From positions 87,538 to 151,537 of the forward strand of contig LSRX01000427.1 of NCBI GenBank assembly GCA_001939145.1: a stretch of DNA of 64,000 bases, in the 5' to 3' direction. Every line of letters begins with the position of its first letter. Within the stretch, counting starts at the first letter, position 1. The position numbers and the translations under genes are program-made. Shown in pieces: positions 29,901 through 38,941 of this stretch. The stretch comes from Symbiodinium microadriaticum. Its lineage: Eukaryota; Sar; Dinophyceae; Suessiales; Symbiodiniaceae. The notes beneath the pieces are model-generated. The model was given only the letters and a program-made list of their open reading frames with translations, was not told the origin of the DNA and did no database searches.

Positions 29901-32900
29901 CTAAAAATCGTTGTAACGTAGAAAACTAAAACAGGAACACAGACAAATGACAAAGGCATCACAGAATACAAACATCATCGCAAGTGAGCCACATCACCGG
30001 CGACATCTAGGACAAAACGGTCTGTTTAAAGTGTGTGCTTGTGTGTGTGCGCGCTCGTGCGTACTTTTGTGGTCGAATGTTTGCGTGTGTGGGTGTTTAG
30101 GTGCATCATTTGAGTGTATGTTTGGAAGGGCAGCTGACAACATCGCCGCAAATGGTTATGGCACCAGTGGCTTTGTGGGCGGAGACAGCGAACATATTGG
30201 CGCAGGGCCGCTTGCGTTGTTTAATTGGTTCTGTGCTGCGACCTTGGCGTTTACGTTGCACTGTTGCACCGACCAGCTTCGCGGTTGAAAACCCTGGTAA
30301 GGGTTTCACCTTCACCCTACAGAGCACATTCAGGATGCTTGGAAATGCATCATGGTCCGGCTATCGGCTGGATGATGTTTTGCGAAGCTTGGAAGCAACT
30401 GTGTCATGGCATGAGCTGTCGGCATTCTGGCTGCACTCCATCACAATGTCGACATTTCTTTAGAGTAATCGCCATCCATCCCTCGCCGGCTGCTCTCAGG
30501 CACGTTGTTTCCGTCATTGAGTACACTGGCTACAGAAGCCATTCAAGACCTTCACTTGACTCTGGAAGGGGTGGACGGCTATTACACTTCCATACCATTG
30601 AGCATTGCCTTGGAGAAGAGTGCGGACTGCTTGTTGGCAACGCACATGAACCTTGGATTGTCTTTCAAGCTTTCTTGATATCGAGGTTCTTTTGATGTTC
30701 AGGGTTCTGATTTCAGGGCACGGATGTGCAAAGAGCAGCCAGATCCGCGAGCACCATGTCGCGCAGCGAATCAGCGATGATATTGGTTGCTCGAAACATG
30801 ACCGACTTTTTGGCAGGAATCATGTGAACACACAGGAAGTGCTGCATGCACTGTGTAAAGTGCTCATCATCCTCCATCATGCAAGTTACCATTGTTTTTT
30901 GGTAGCGTGCCTCACTGCTGAAAGAGTGGCGAGGGGTTCCGGTGGAGCGTCTAAACTTGAGTCTGAACGCTTTCGGGACGCACATTCTGAAGTGTCGTGC
31001 CGGCAAGCAATTAATGTGTCATTGGTGTTTTGATCGGCCATTGTTCGTTGCTCTTTTTCTGTTTCTTCTGTTGAGCCGTTTATCACCTTGTTGTCTTCAA
31101 TTCATGCTGAATTAACACAAGGGGTCTCATGCAGGTTTGTTGCCGGGTAGAAGGTGCGCTATACAGCGTACAGTTGGCTCGAATGCGGAGACACGCCATA
31201 CTCTCACTGGTTAAGACCAAGGTTTGTGACAACAGCTATCCTATTATCATCATCTCAGACCTGTCACATTGCCGGCTCCCCCAAGCACTTGCGCGCCGCG
31301 TCCGAAGTGTTTCGCAGAAGACACGATGGACTCTCGACGCAGATGCGCGCCAGGAGTCGAAGCATGCGTGGAATTAACAACTAACGTTGGTTTTTCGGAG
31401 CCACAGCAGTATTTCATCTGTTTGTGTCTGTTTGTGAAATTGCGTAATGCATGAACAAAGCCATGCGGTTGTTGAGTCTATGGCGGTTGAGCTGGTCTGA
31501 AGAGCGGAATTGTGGCTGAACCTTCTGTGTTGGTCGCTGGGTGCTTGCTTGGATTTCCAAGACACAGACAGACCACCATCTATCCATCACAACTCCGACC
31601 AGCCCCTCGTAGCTGTGATGAGGTCTTGCACGTTGGCAGCCTCAGTAAGGTCACTCGGCAACTCCAATTCTCAAGTATGGCGGTCTACCGCTAATCTGTG
31701 AGTCTGTAGATATGCGGAGGGTAAGAGGGCTGTGGGTGGTAAGGGTCGAGGCGGTTGTCGTCTCCACTGCCAAGGGCGCAGCTTCCAGCTGGAAAGTGAC
31801 CAGTGGAAGGAAGACCGCCTGTATGCGCGGAGCTTTCATTTGCGTGAGAGGCCGAGGTCTGTGTCGTGCCAGAATCTGTGCAACGCGTGGAAGTGTTGAT
31901 GTGCTTTGCTTAGTCTTGTGAACCCGTCGCTGCTGAGGGTGACGTTGAGGTGTTTCGTGTGTGTTTCGATGGTGATGGGTGTGCCGTTGGCAAAAGAGAC
32001 GGTGTGCTGTGAAGCAGGGGATCTCAAGAGCACGCACTTCTTATATTAATGAAGGTTGCTGTGAGCCGCCACTTTTTGAAGAGCTCCGGTGACTGTGCCG
32101 GCCGTGAGTGCCGTGTCGTCTGCATAGGCTGGGTCGTCAACGGGCTGGTCTGTGAGCTTTTGGTCCACGTCGCGCAGTTATCATGCCGTGAACACCGAGG
32201 AAAAGGTACTGTTTGGTGACAGTGGGCATCCTTGTCGGATGCCTACGTAATCTGCTTCTGATGTGCCGTTGCCCTGCCGCTGAACTGTGAGTTGTGGTGA
32301 TGTGTATATTAATATGTTCTTGATGTGACACTCCGAATCTGGTGAGTGCTCTGAGTAGGGTGTCGGGGTGTATTTTGTCGAACGCTTTCCCCCATCCAGC
32401 AGGAAAGTGTAAAGTGATCGTCTTGTGGCCTTTGCTCGCTCGATGAGTCTGCGGATGACGCGGAGAGGTTGTCAGGTGGATCGTGTGGCTCTAAAGCCTT
32501 ACTGGGAAGGGCTGAGCCTGTCGGCGATTGCTTCTGGAATGCTTTTGGAAACGAGCCTGGTGTTGAGTAGAGAAACTTGTCTGTAGCCATGATGGCGTGG
32601 TGCCAATCATCCAGGATGGTGGATGTGAGGACGGACTGGCTGGAGACTCTGCGGAGTCCAGGTTGTGCTCGTCGAGCCACTGCCAGGTTTCGGCGGCCAA
32701 GGTATCTGGACCTGGTGCTGTGTGTGGCAGTGTCTGCTTAAGGGCCGCTGTGAGCTCTGTGGTGATGGGGTCAAGGTTGACCACTGCTGGTAGGTGCATT
32801 GCCCAAAGTCTCGCAGGTCTGCACAAGCTTGGAACGGCTCTGTTTGAATGTGGTCTGGGTATTTCGCACCTGTTTCTGTCTTTTCACGAAAGCTTTGCAG

Positions 32901-33346
32901 GAGGTGAGACTCAGCTGTGCAGAAGGGGAGGCCCTGTTCGGGGCGGGGGGGAGCGGACGAAGAGCGGGGGCGGGAGATAGGAACGGGGAGGGATGGCTGG
33001 AGAAACGAGTCCCGGATAATGCCCATGATGCTACTGTTACTGATGATCTCCTGAGTCTCATTTTGGGGGTGCCAGTTTGCATATTTCGGGGTGTTGAGCT
33101 GAACAATGAATTTATGTAGGCGGCTTTTACGCGCAGGGGCGGATTCAGCATCAAGCCTCTGGCTTCAGCAGTCTGATTATGGGTGCCGCATATTGAATGT
33201 TTCAAGGCAAAAGCATGCTGTTATTTGTATTGGACACCTAAGGAATGGGGAAGAGCTGACACCGGACCATGGATTTCCTGTGCGTGCCCTTTTGCCCGGG
33301 ATTGCAGGCGCCCGCAACGTGAAGTGGTTGGCGATACTCGGACGCG
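26799..33346 (+). CDS. Sulfite oxidase-type gene, nine exons, 3' end missing
   Basis: Spliced order: 26799-26902, 27058-27256, 27813-27873, 27953-28028, 28170-28255, 30129-30206, 30334-30386, 30500-30647, 33243-33346. The product has an N-terminal cytochrome b5-like heme domain followed by the molybdopterin-cofactor domain, the order of animal-type sulfite oxidases (sulfite to sulfate, typically in the mitochondrial intermembrane space). Nitrate reductase has b5 after the Mo domains, so this order argues for sulfite oxidase. Visible landmarks are HPGG and QHH heme ligands, RNHAPVP, LQCTGNR with the Mo-ligand Cys, ASWSGYRLDDVL, HGFPVR and GARNVKWL. No presequence or C-terminal dimerisation exons were found. 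Introns are GT-AG, GC-AG and GA-AG. One frame break in exon 2 means it may be a pseudogene or carry an assembly error. Confidence 0.88.
27058..27256 (+). CDS. Sulfite oxidase exon 2: b5 C-half and linker, frame break
   Basis: After gtcgcag the codon split by intron 1 is completed and the frame reads WKYWAQHHLSPDVAAALEAL then RVGRLLDYEEEED, giving the second heme His (27077-27082). At about 27155-27165 the protein-like reading jumps to another phase (EELVQDQAAVQDFEDQERYG, then VWEPEQTAPG) and ends before gtgagg in the phase that fits exon 3. So one indel separates two good halves of the same exon. Intron 1 is 155 nt. Confidence 0.8.
27813..27873 (+). CDS. Sulfite oxidase exon 3 (start of Mo domain)
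   Basis: After tagctcag the frame reads ELPFQTETCISELAAEFLTP, matching the conserved PF-x-E-x3-L-x-FLTP entry to the molybdenum domain. It ends in phase 2 before gtcact. Intron 2 is 556 nt and intron 3 is 79 nt. Confidence 0.85.
27953..28028 (+). CDS. Sulfite oxidase exon 4: RNH motif
   Basis: After ggcctacag it reads KGKLYVRNHAPVPAIETSAD then HMITF. The RNHxPVP motif (Arg codon 27972-27974) carries the active-site arginine of the family. The 3' border before gtgtcg is chosen because phase 0 joins exon 5. Confidence 0.85.
28170..28255 (+). CDS. Sulfite oxidase exon 5: Mo-ligand cysteine
   Basis: After tcattgcag it reads EELDLTLGQLQGRFPRHRIT then SVLQCTGNR. The Cys (28242-28244) in LQC-x-GNR is the molybdenum ligand of the family. 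Exon 5 joins exon 6 in phase 2 only if the intron starts with GC (gcagat), a non-canonical GC-AG intron of 1873 nt. Confidence 0.88.
28507..28640. repeat. (CAGCGC)n hexamer array, left flank
   Basis: Imperfect CAGCGC/CAGCCC/CAGCAC hexamers in intron 5. A matching array sits at 29629-29775 on the other side of the 44 bp minisatellite. Confidence 0.85.
28641..29618. repeat. ~44 bp minisatellite, about 22 diverged copies
   Basis: A unit containing CCCCCTCATTTGGCGATCC, then GGTTGATCACATTTCTTAAA, recurs roughly every 40-46 bp, in one orientation with many substitutions and small indels. It fills most of intron 5 of the sulfite oxidase gene. No coding potential is seen. Confidence 0.9.
29629..29775. 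repeat. (CAGCGC)n hexamer array, right flank
   Basis: Same CAGCGC family as at 28507 and in the same orientation, so the minisatellite is bracketed by two related arrays. Confidence 0.85.
30129..30206 (+). CDS. Sulfite oxidase exon 6
   Basis: After tttggaag it reads AADNIAANGYGTSGFVGGDS then EHIGAG, the segment that follows the GNR motif in this family. The 3' border uses a GC donor (gccgct) in phase 2. Intron 6 is 127 nt. Confidence 0.8.
30334..30386 (+). CDS. Sulfite oxidase exon 7
   Basis: After cacattcag it reads MLGNASWSGYRLDDVLR, the G-N-A-x-W-S/T-G-x-R-L-x-DVL motif. Joining exon 8 in frame requires a GC donor (gcttgg) and the ctctcag acceptor, giving a 113 nt intron. Confidence 0.83.
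30500..30647 (+). CDS. Sulfite oxidase exon 8
   Basis: Reads TLFPSLSTLATEAIQDLHLT then LEGVDGYYTSIPLSIALEKS and ADCLLATHM. This is the conserved HLxLEGxDGY...SIPL...D-x-LLA-x-xMN block. Joining to exon 9 requires the unusual GA donor (gaacct), leaving AT + G to form the Met codon. Confidence 0.85.
30713..31033. other. Coding-like antisense segment in intron 8
   Basis: Both strands are open. The - frame (31006-30713) reads FTQCMQHFLCVHMIPAKKSV then IIADSLRDMVLADLAALC and looks more natural than the + frame. It could belong to the nearby - strand retroelement, but no motif confirms that. Confidence 0.25.
31836..33030 (-). mobile_element. LINE-type reverse transcriptase remnant, 5' truncated
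   Basis: Minus strand, in order: Ser/Pro-rich lead and KRQKQVRNTQTTFKQSRSKL (32900); ELTAALKQTLPHTAPGPDTL (APGPD motif at 32704-32718); RLIERAKATRRSLYTFLLD and GKAFDKIHPDTLLRALTRFG (~32330-32440); GIRQGCPLSP (32214-32246); DPAYADDTAL with the catalytic YADD at 32115-32126; and KAHQHFHALHRFWHDTDLGL (~31860-31930). These are reverse transcriptase blocks of non-LTR retrotransposons in the right order, spread over at least two frames with stops, so the element is dead. No endonuclease domain is seen. It lies antisense inside intron 8 of the sulfite oxidase gene. Confidence 0.85.
33243..33346 (+). CDS. Sulfite oxidase exon 9: HGFPVR...GARNVKWL
   Basis: After cacctaag it reads NGEELTPDHGFPVRALLPGI then AGARNVKWLAILGR, a near-perfect family signature. 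It probably ends at the donor gttagt (33347). It lies 2595 nt from exon 8, past the LINE remnant. The following C-terminal exons are not visible before the gap. Confidence 0.88.
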
Positions 33347-33550
33347 GTTAGTTGCTCTGCTGCGAAACGTGGAATTTGGAATAGTCAGAGAGTTATGAGA
33401 GTTGAGCATTGACCCAAACGTCCTTGTCGCTGTGTTTATACAAAACGACCACGGGCATAACATAGCATGCCATCGCGAAAATTTCCGCGATGGGTCCGCT
33501 AAAGTTTTTTTACTAAAGTCTTTGCATTAGCCTACTTGCCAACTATTTAT

Positions 33551-33711
33551 TAGCACTACTACTATTAATACTACTACAACCACTACTACTACTACTACGA
33601 CGACGACGACGACGACTACTACTACTACTACTGCTACTACTACTACTGCTACTACTACTGCTACTACTGCTACTGCTACTTCGGCTACTACGGCTACTAC
33701 GGCTACTACGG

Positions 33712-33795
<84 letters not shown>
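33551..33795. repeat. (ACT)n trinucleotide array up to the gap
   Basis: ACT/CTA triplets with GAC, GCT and GGC variants, becoming perfect over the last 80 bp before the gap. Confidence 0.95.
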
Positions 33796-34366
33796 NNNNN
33801 NNNNNNNNNNNNNNNNNNNNNNNNNNNNNNNNNNNNNNNNNNNNNNNNNNNNNNNNNNNNNNNNNNNNNNNNNNNNNNNNNNNNNNNNNNNNNNNNNNNN
33901 NNNNNNNNNNNNNNNNNNNNNNNNNNNNNNNNNNNNNNNNNNNNNNNNNNNNNNNNNNNNNNNNNNNNNNNNNNNNNNNNNNNNNNNNNNNNNNNNNNNN
34001 NNNNNNNNNNNNNNNNNNNNNNNNNNNNNNNNNNNNNNNNNNNNNNNNNNNNNNNNNNNNNNNNNNNNNNNNNNNNNNNNNNNNNNNNNNNNNNNNNNNN
34101 NNNNNNNNNNNNNNNNNNNNNNNNNNNNNNNNNNNNNNNNNNNNNNNNNNNNNNNNNNNNNNNNNNNNNNNNNNNNNNNNNNNNNNNNNNNNNNNNNNNN
34201 NNNNNNNNNNNNNNNNNNNNNNNNNNNNNNNNNNNNNNNNNNNNNNNNNNNNNNNNNNNNNNNNNNNNNNNNNNNNNNNNNNNNNNNNNNNNNNNNNNNN
34301 NNNNNNNNNNNNNNNNNNNNNNNNNNNNNNNNNNNNNNNNNNNNNNNNNNNNNNNNNNNNNNNNNN
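33796..34366. other. Assembly gap (571 N)
   Basis: Gap between an (ACT)n array and an (ACCT)n array; repeat collapse is the likely cause. Confidence 0.99.
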
Positions 34367-34612
34367 TACCTACCTACCTACCTACCTACCTACCTACCTA
34401 CCTACCTACCTACCTACCTCCCTGCCTACCTACCTACCTACCTACCTACCTACCTACCTACCTACCTACCTACCTACCTACCTACCGAACTACCGAACTA
34501 CCGAACTGCCGAACTACCTACCTACTTACCGACCTACCACCTGCCGACCACCAACCGACCAACCCACCTGCCTGCCTACCTACCTACCTACCTACCTACC
34601 TACCTACTTGCC
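34367..34612. repeat. (ACCT)n tetranucleotide array
   Basis: TACC repeats with ACCGAACT variants near 34487-34520. The array starts at the gap edge. Confidence 0.95.
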
Positions 34613-34737
34613 TAGCTAGTGCTACTAGTACTACTACGGGTACTCGTTAATGCTCCTGCTATTGCTACTGAAACTGCCACTCCTACGAATACTACTACGA
34701 CTACGATTACGAGTGCGACTACGACCAGCCGTATACC

Positions 34738-34820
34738 ACAACAACAACAACAACAACAACTACAACTACAACTACAACAACAACAACTACTACTACTACT
34801 ACTACTACTACTACTGCTGC
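34738..34820. repeat. (ACA/ACT)n trinucleotide array
   Basis: ACA, then TACAAC, then CTA and CTG triplets in series. Open frames across it are repeat artefacts. Confidence 0.9.
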
Positions 34821-35127
34821 TGCTGTCTTCCGTACCCAGGCTGTGTAGCACAACATTTCAGCTGAATCACGCAGCAGGCTCCAGGCAGATGCCACAATGC
34901 GGTGTCGCTAGCGCATGTAGCGCGAAAGATCCGTGAAAGTTCCGAGAAAGTGCTGCCATATCAAGGCAACGTGCCATTGCTAATCTATACGGTTACTAGA
35001 GTGCCACATACCACAACGAGCACTAGCATTTGCATTAGCACTAGCGCAATCACTACAGCCGGGAGCATGGACCTTGTAGTCACGCTTCGTGGGTGCCTGA
35101 ACCCTTCACCGGCCTCAACCTTAGCTC

Positions 35128-35165
35128 CGCACCCTACACTCCGAGCTTTGAACCCTAAACCCTAA
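35128..35165. repeat. Short telomere-like tract
   Basis: CCCTACA and CCCTAAACCCTAA units, about 500 bp downstream of the trinucleotide array. Confidence 0.55.
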
Positions 35166-35386
35166 TGTCTAAAACGTCCAAAGACTGCCTAAACTAGAAC
35201 CCTGACAGAGTCCTATAGAGCCTGCAAGTGCCTGCAAAAAGCCCTCAGAGAACTCTTAAATATTCATCAATATGCATGAATATGTGTCCGCGAAGGGCGC
35301 ACGAAAGTTAGGGCAAAACTTCAGCGCTAAAGTCGCTAAAGAATATCATATTTTCGTGAAGAAGGTCAGTCGGCGATACATGTAGA

Positions 35387-35749
35387 TCAACGCCCAGTAT
35401 GCCCAGTTGAAGACCTCCAGAGATGCCAGGAAACATTGCATCTAGTGGTTTTACACGCGTTGGTGCCCGCATCGGGCCATGGTGCCGATGTGGCAGACGT
35501 AGGAGCAGAGCAACAAAGCATCGCAGTTTCGCAGAGCCTCGTTGCATCTTGTTGCACAAGTTTCTTCATCGGAGCCGTGGATCGCTTATTTACAAGCGAG
35601 GCTCTGACAGGCCCCAAAAAAGCTACAAGAGCTTCATCTTTCATGTAATTCAGTTTTACTGAGACTCGTTCGACTTGTTCAGCAGGCTCGGGGTCCAGAA
35701 GCCTGGGTTTCAGCGCAATGAGTGAATGCATTCTTAGTGTTTCGCGCAT
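35387..35749. CDS. Coding-like region, strand uncertain
   Basis: A 120-codon - frame (LDPEPAEQVERVSVKLNYMK, then DEALVAFLGPVRASLVNKRS) overlaps a 70-codon + frame (SGHGADVADVGAEQQSIAVS, then SCCTSFFIGAVDRLFTSEA). Both are protein-like and only one can be right. No family is recognised. Confidence 0.3.
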
Positions 35750-35870
35750 GCTGGACGAGCACAGGTGGCAAGGGTCGTAAGACGCGCTCTTGTCTTCAGC
35801 ACTTCCGGAATCAGTCTCGGAATTTGAGGGCCCGGCATGTTATGGACGTCACGAGCCGGGCGATCTGTAA

Positions 35871-36726
35871 ATGGTGAAGCCAGAAAGCCAGTCTCTGCCC
35901 CCTGGGTCTGGCGCTCGGGGCTTGAGCGCCATGCAGGAAGGTGGCGATTGGGAAGGAGTCCGACGGCCCTTGGACGGCCCACTACTACCGCAAAGCAGGG
36001 AGATCGGCGCCGATCTATGCCCTGCCCTTGAACTCTGTGTCTCCGGTCTGGACTTAGAGGGTCGAGGGATGTCGGGGGCCAGGCAGACACAAAGCTCGGA
36101 TTCGTGCAATGTTAGGATCCTTTCCCCGGAGCCTGGAGCTTGGCTCGATGAATCGAAATCTGCGGTGGCGGTGAAGGGTGTCGCCTACGCCGGTGGTGGG
36201 TCAAAGCCTCAGCAGCTGATAAGCCCTGATAGCCGGAGGGTGAGAGAATGTGCGCAAGTCGCTCCGCGAGGCAGTATCCCATCCAGACCGTGGAGCTCTC
36301 GGCAGACAGAGGTCAGAGCTGGCAAACCGCCACCTGCCACTTCGCGACTTGCCAAAACCACTTGCAGAGAGCATCGGATTGCAGATTCCTCGCGGCAAGG
36401 AAGAAGTACCAGATGACGACTGCCAAGGTCCGTCTCGAAGCCCGGAGCTGAGAATGCCTGAAAACTGCCAGGAAAAAGCCAGATTCCGAAGCTTAGCCGT
36501 CAAGGCTGGGTGCGCTTTGAGTCGGTGGTCCAGCTGCCACCAAGTGGCTCCGGTGCGAGAGCGCCTTGACTCGTTGATCTTTCGTGCCAACATGTGCCAA
36601 CGTCCTCTACCGCTGGAGACTGGCCATAGCCAGCTCTCTTCCTGCATGGAATTCCCCAAACGGCCCCAAGACTGGATCCTGCGCAACAGCGCGCACAACA
36701 CACCCAAAACGGCACACTCGGCGTGA
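35871..36726 (+). CDS. Hydrophilic protein in two overlapping + frames
   Basis: Frame one (35871-36416, 181 codons) is natural up to about 36240 (PLDGPLLPQSREIGADLCPA, KSAVAVKGVAYAGGGSKPQQ). Frame two (36250-36726, 158 codons) is better from there (LRDLPKPLAESIGLQIPRGK, EVPDDDCQGPSRSPELRMPE, RERLDSLIFRANMCQRPLPL). The switch near 36240-36260 coincides with ggtgag, a possible donor, but no room for an intron is visible, so a frame shift is possible. Together they would give about 280 residues. No domain is recognised. Confidence 0.45.
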
Positions 36727-36992
36727 CAACAAAACAGACACACCCCCGCCGCGACCCTTTTGCCCTCCACTGTACTCCACGAGAGTCCGACATATCTAGG
36801 ATGGGCATTTGTTTTAGTTATTCTTTTCGCTCTAATCTGGACTGCAGGGCTCTGGCAAGACTTCCGGAGCTCCTCTCACGGAACTTTGGTGCAGAGCTAT
36901 TGACAAGGGTGGCAATGTCCAGCCACGCAGCTGCAACCTGGTTGGATCTCCACATAAGCTTGGCTCACGCTGCCGACCTCATGCATTTCTGA
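36723..36992 (+). CDS. Coding-like frame, helical end
   Basis: The last 60 codons are convincing: LARLPELLSRNFGAELLTRV then AMSSHAAATWLDLHISLAHA to TGA. An exon start after ctgcag at 36846 is possible. Family unknown. Confidence 0.4.
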   Translation: MTTKQTHPRRDPFALHCTPRESDISRMGICFSYSFRSNLDCRALARLPELLSRNFGAELLTRVAMSSHAAATWLDLHISLAHAADLMHF

Positions 36993-37073
36993 ATCGCATG
37001 GGCAGAAAGCCGAGAGCATGTTGCGGCCTATACTAGACAGTCTGCATTGCAGGTACATCTGAGGCAGGCGCCT

Positions 37074-37118
37074 CTTTCTCCCTCTCGCTCTCTCACTCTC
37101 GCACTCTCTCACTCTTCG
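37074..37118. repeat. CT-rich low-complexity tract
   Basis: CTCTC(G/A) repeats. They underlie part of a 193-codon - frame (37478-36897), which I therefore distrust. Confidence 0.7.
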
Positions 37119-37283
37119 CTTTGCCTTCAAGTCAGCTCGTGATGCGACCTTCGAGCTTTGGCCTTCCCAGGCCTGAGTCTTCTCTACCGCAGGGAGGCTA
37201 TCTGCATCTCTGACTGCAATTGCTCTGATAGCCTGCCGGTGCGGTGTCGGTCCGCAGAAGGCTGACAGGTGCTTTGGGCAAGC

Positions 37284-37313
37284 TCCCCTCTCCCCTCCCC
37301 TCCCCTCCCCTCG
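37284..37313 (-). repeat. (CCCCT)n, G-quadruplex-prone on - strand
   Basis: Five or more CCCCT units, the reverse complement type of the GGGGA array at 21218. Confidence 0.8.
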
Positions 37314-37384
37314 ACTCCCTTCACGGCACCCTTGTGTTGCATCGCAAGAGATCTTTGTAGCGCATTGACAGCCGGCTGAAGAGT

Positions 37385-37609
37385 TTGATGGACTGTGGTT
37401 TACTGCTGGGGCAGTTTCGTGCAGATCCTGGGCTAAGGTACAACGGCTACCATCGGGACCCTCTTCTGAACTCCGCAAATCTGCATGTTAGTTCTTGCCG
37501 CGGAGCGTGGGAAACCTTTTACATGCGCTGGAGACTGGAGCCTCTGACTGAGGTCCCGCTGGTCCGAAGCTTGAAGCTTCCCATGGCGACGCCGGCGACA
37601 GTCGAGTAG
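37385..37609 (+). CDS. 74-codon frame, unknown
   Basis: ATG frame with LGQFRADPGLRYNGYHRDPL then WETFYMRWRLEPLTEVPLVR to TAG. Aromatic-rich, balanced, coding-like. No family is recognised. Confidence 0.4.
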   Translation: MMDCGLLLGQFRADPGLRYNGYHRDPLLNSANLHVSSCRGAWETFYMRWRLEPLTEVPLVRSLKLPMATPATVE

Positions 37610-37878
37610 AGCGCTGCCTTGACTTCACTCCATGCTGAACCGAATCTCCGCCTCGCCGGTCGAAGCAGAAAGAGCTTCTGGAGAAGCTGGAGGGTGTGTT
37701 CTTAGCACACACACACACGCGGTGCTTGCGGTACGGTCCTTGCTGCTGCTTGCCAGCTAAAACGAGAACTCTGAGAGCAATGTGAGCTGCAATATCTGCG
37801 GATTGAGTTTCCGCCGAAGAACGGTCCCCGTCTCACACCTGGAGTAGCGCTGCCAGAGCAACATCTGCGACAGATGCT

Positions 37879-38079
37879 TTGAGCCAGCGGTTTGAAGATT
37901 TGCTTAGATGCATGCCCGCTTTCGTCAAGTATGACCAAAAAAATTACGCTTACGACAAACGCGGCTACTGTTCCTACGGCGAAGCATCAGGGTCGTCGAG
38001 TGGATTATACCCAGGCAACTTGAACACGCTGAGCTACAGCGGTGCCTGGCACCCCCAGCAGGTGGAAGTGATTGTGTAA
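37879..38079 (+). CDS. Tyr/Gly/Ser-rich segment
   Basis: Frame with RFEDLLRCMPAFVKYDQKNY then AYDKRGYCSYGEASGSSSGL and NTLSYSGAWHPQQVEVIV, stopping at TAA. It is followed by a Pro/Tyr-rich frame (38110-38190, VATPPVPPMSYQPYQARFDE), so a low-complexity, possibly RNA- or protein-binding, N-terminal region is plausible. It likely belongs with 38210-38941. Confidence 0.4.
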   Translation: MSQRFEDLLRCMPAFVKYDQKNYAYDKRGYCSYGEASGSSSGLYPGNLNTLSYSGAWHPQQVEVIV

Positions 38080-38209
38080 GTGTCATAGCACAAGGTTTAT
38101 GCTGCGCCGATGACCTCCAGCTTCGCAGTGGCAACGCCGCCGGTGCCGCCGATGTCTTACCAGCCTTACCAGGCCCGATTCGACGAAATTTCTTCGTTTC
38201 AGATCTGGC

Positions 38210-38941
38210 ATGGGTTGTTTTGGAGTTTGTCTGCAGGCTATCCAAGATGTGCGCGGCCTATTATTTCCAATTCCGAATCAATATTTGCAAGACCGACATT
38301 ATTGCCTGACGTTAACACCGTCATACCCCGTCGAAGTGGATTGCCGCATTCGGCACCCCTTCGCGAAGTTCATGGAAGCTAGAAGCTGGCAGCAACATGA
38401 CCCCCTCAATTATAACCCCCCCTCAATAATCATTTCCCCCTGCCTGGGCCTGGAGTCAATCATGGGGGGTTTTTATCAGCAGGTCAACATTAGACTCTAG
38501 ACGTCTACAAATCTCCGTGGCCCGCTGGACAGCACGACTCAACTCCTGGATGAGCAGGTGTCTCCGATGCCAGCCGCCACGGTTACCGCAGCAACAGCTG
38601 CACAAGCACCGCTTGTCACGAAGGCTTTGAACATACGCATGCCTGGCTGTCGTCTGTGCAGCATCGACAGCTGTCCGGACCTAGAAAGCACTTAGCCATG
38701 CCGAGCTCACAAAGTGGAGCTTGTAGAATCTCGAAAGCGGGCTTCCAAGCTGCCAAGCGCTTCGCAGGTGCCAGAACCTCCGATGGCACCTCAGGAGCCA
38801 CTGGCCGCCTGGCTGCCTTGGCCTGCAGGAATTTTGGCGGGACCCGATGTTTCGGGCTCTGCTGAAGTTTCTCGGGGCCGTCACTGGGGTAGATTTGTGG
38901 TCTCTCAGTTTCCTGTACCAGTGCTGTTCCCGGAACTGTGA
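38210..38941 (+). CDS. Long + phase with two in-frame TAGs
   Basis: One phase reads protein-like for about 244 codons. Up to TAG 38498-38500: AIQDVRGLLFPIPNQYLQDR, then TPSYPVEVDCRIRHPFAKFM. Up to a second TAG near 38693: LDSTTQLLDEQVSPMPAATV, then LNIRMPGCRLCSIDSCPDLE. To TGA 38939-38941: ELVESRKRASKLPSASQVPE, then HWGRFVVSQFPVPVLFPEL. A tgcag acceptor before AIQDV suggests the exon start. Either two small introns or two nonsense changes explain the stops. The - strand (38975-38616) is also open. Function unknown. Confidence 0.4.

Noticed and set aside
36201-36770. 189-codon - frame
   Set aside because: Antisense of the more natural + frames at 35871-36726; treated as a shadow.
36897-37478. 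193-codon - frame
   Set aside because: Runs through CT-rich and (CCCCT)n low-complexity DNA, with + strand frames more natural on both sides (36723-36992, 37385-37609).
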